A stretch of 38,080 nt of DNA from Streptosporangium amethystogenes. GTDB lineage: Bacteria > Actinomycetota > Actinomycetes > Streptosporangiales > Streptosporangiaceae. Made by a program: the position numbers and the translations under genes. Position 1 is the stretch's first letter. Each line of letters starts with the position of its first letter. The notes beneath the pieces are model-generated. The model did not search any database, was not told the origin of the DNA, and saw nothing but the letters and a program-made list of their open reading frames with translations. Below are positions 38,044-38,080 of this stretch, in pieces. The stretch is from positions 1 through 38,080 of the forward strand of contig NZ_JOEQ01000048.1 of the NCBI RefSeq assembly GCF_000721075.1, given 5' to 3'.

Positions 38044-38080
38044 CCGGGAACGAAACTCCCCCGGGAAAGCACGAAGGCCC

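Noticed and set aside
1..38080. Transposase, integrase, toxin-antitoxin or phage genes
   Set aside because: I looked on both strands for characteristic motifs and saw none. The only hint of mobility is the short IS605-like hairpin at 11420-11480.
1..38080. tRNA genes
   Set aside because: No stretch showed both the T-loop GGTTCGA-type sequence and a matching acceptor stem.

Overview
The window is about 70% GC and densely packed with bacterial genes. Ni-superoxide dismutase, WhiB1, SigR/RsrA, a PASTA kinase, PdtaS, a DasR-type GntR regulator and the biotin synthase helper BsaP all point to a filamentous actinobacterium, most likely of the Streptosporangiaceae or a close relative. No tRNA, rRNA, CRISPR array, prophage or intact transposase was found. 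The content is chromosomal core plus regulation.

Layout. 1-5.3 kb: malic enzyme, a CGNR protein, the divergent sodX/sodN pair, an RsbW-like anti-sigma gene overlapping a SigB/SigF-family sigma gene, and a membrane protein. 5.3-8.7 kb: lipid/diacylglycerol kinase, whiB1 with a CRP-like site, and pdtaS. 8.7-12.5 kb: a biotin operon bioF - DasR-like regulator - bioD - bioB, without bioA. 12.6-17.4 kb: a TPP-dependent acetolactate synthase-like enzyme, a PASTA Ser/Thr kinase, bsaP, a FlK-like thioesterase and a single-domain biotin carrier protein. 17.5-21.6 kb: two membrane HD/HD-GYP proteins and a sugar epimerase. 21.8-23.8 kb: rsrA, sigR with its own SigR-type promoter, and a methyltransferase. 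24.1-29.3 kb: a DksA/TraR zinc finger, a SRAP peptidase, aroA, rsgA and hisN. 29.5-34.1 kb: PHO-like boxes and pstSCAB followed by an atypical response regulator without the phosphoacceptor Asp. 34.1-38.08 kb: a lipoprotein beta-lactamase-fold protein, phenylalanine hydroxylase with a divergent Lrp regulator, and a TetR regulator divergent from a SnoaL-like gene, both with clear operators.

The most unusual content is a family of six intergenic repeat elements (near 3.3, 6.9, 20.4, 23.9, 25.6 and 28.3 kb). Each is built from the same ordered chain of short hairpins. One stem changes sequence between copies while staying paired and keeping its loop, which suggests selection on structure. The copies lie in tandem, convergent and divergent intergenic regions and in both orientations. 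One ends about 22 bp upstream of aroA and covers its expected -35 region. I do not recognise this element as a named family.

Biotin is a second theme. Biosynthesis (bioF, bioD, bioB), the BioB helper bsaP and a biotin-accepting protein lie within 9 kb. They sit between pdtaS and the TB7.3-like carrier, genes that adjoin one another in Mycobacterium tuberculosis. Many genes (diacylglycerol kinase, bioD, TPP enzyme, bsaP, thioesterase, aroA, hisN, phenylalanine hydroxylase) have a -10-like hexamer 6-8 nt before the start codon, as expected for leaderless mRNAs.
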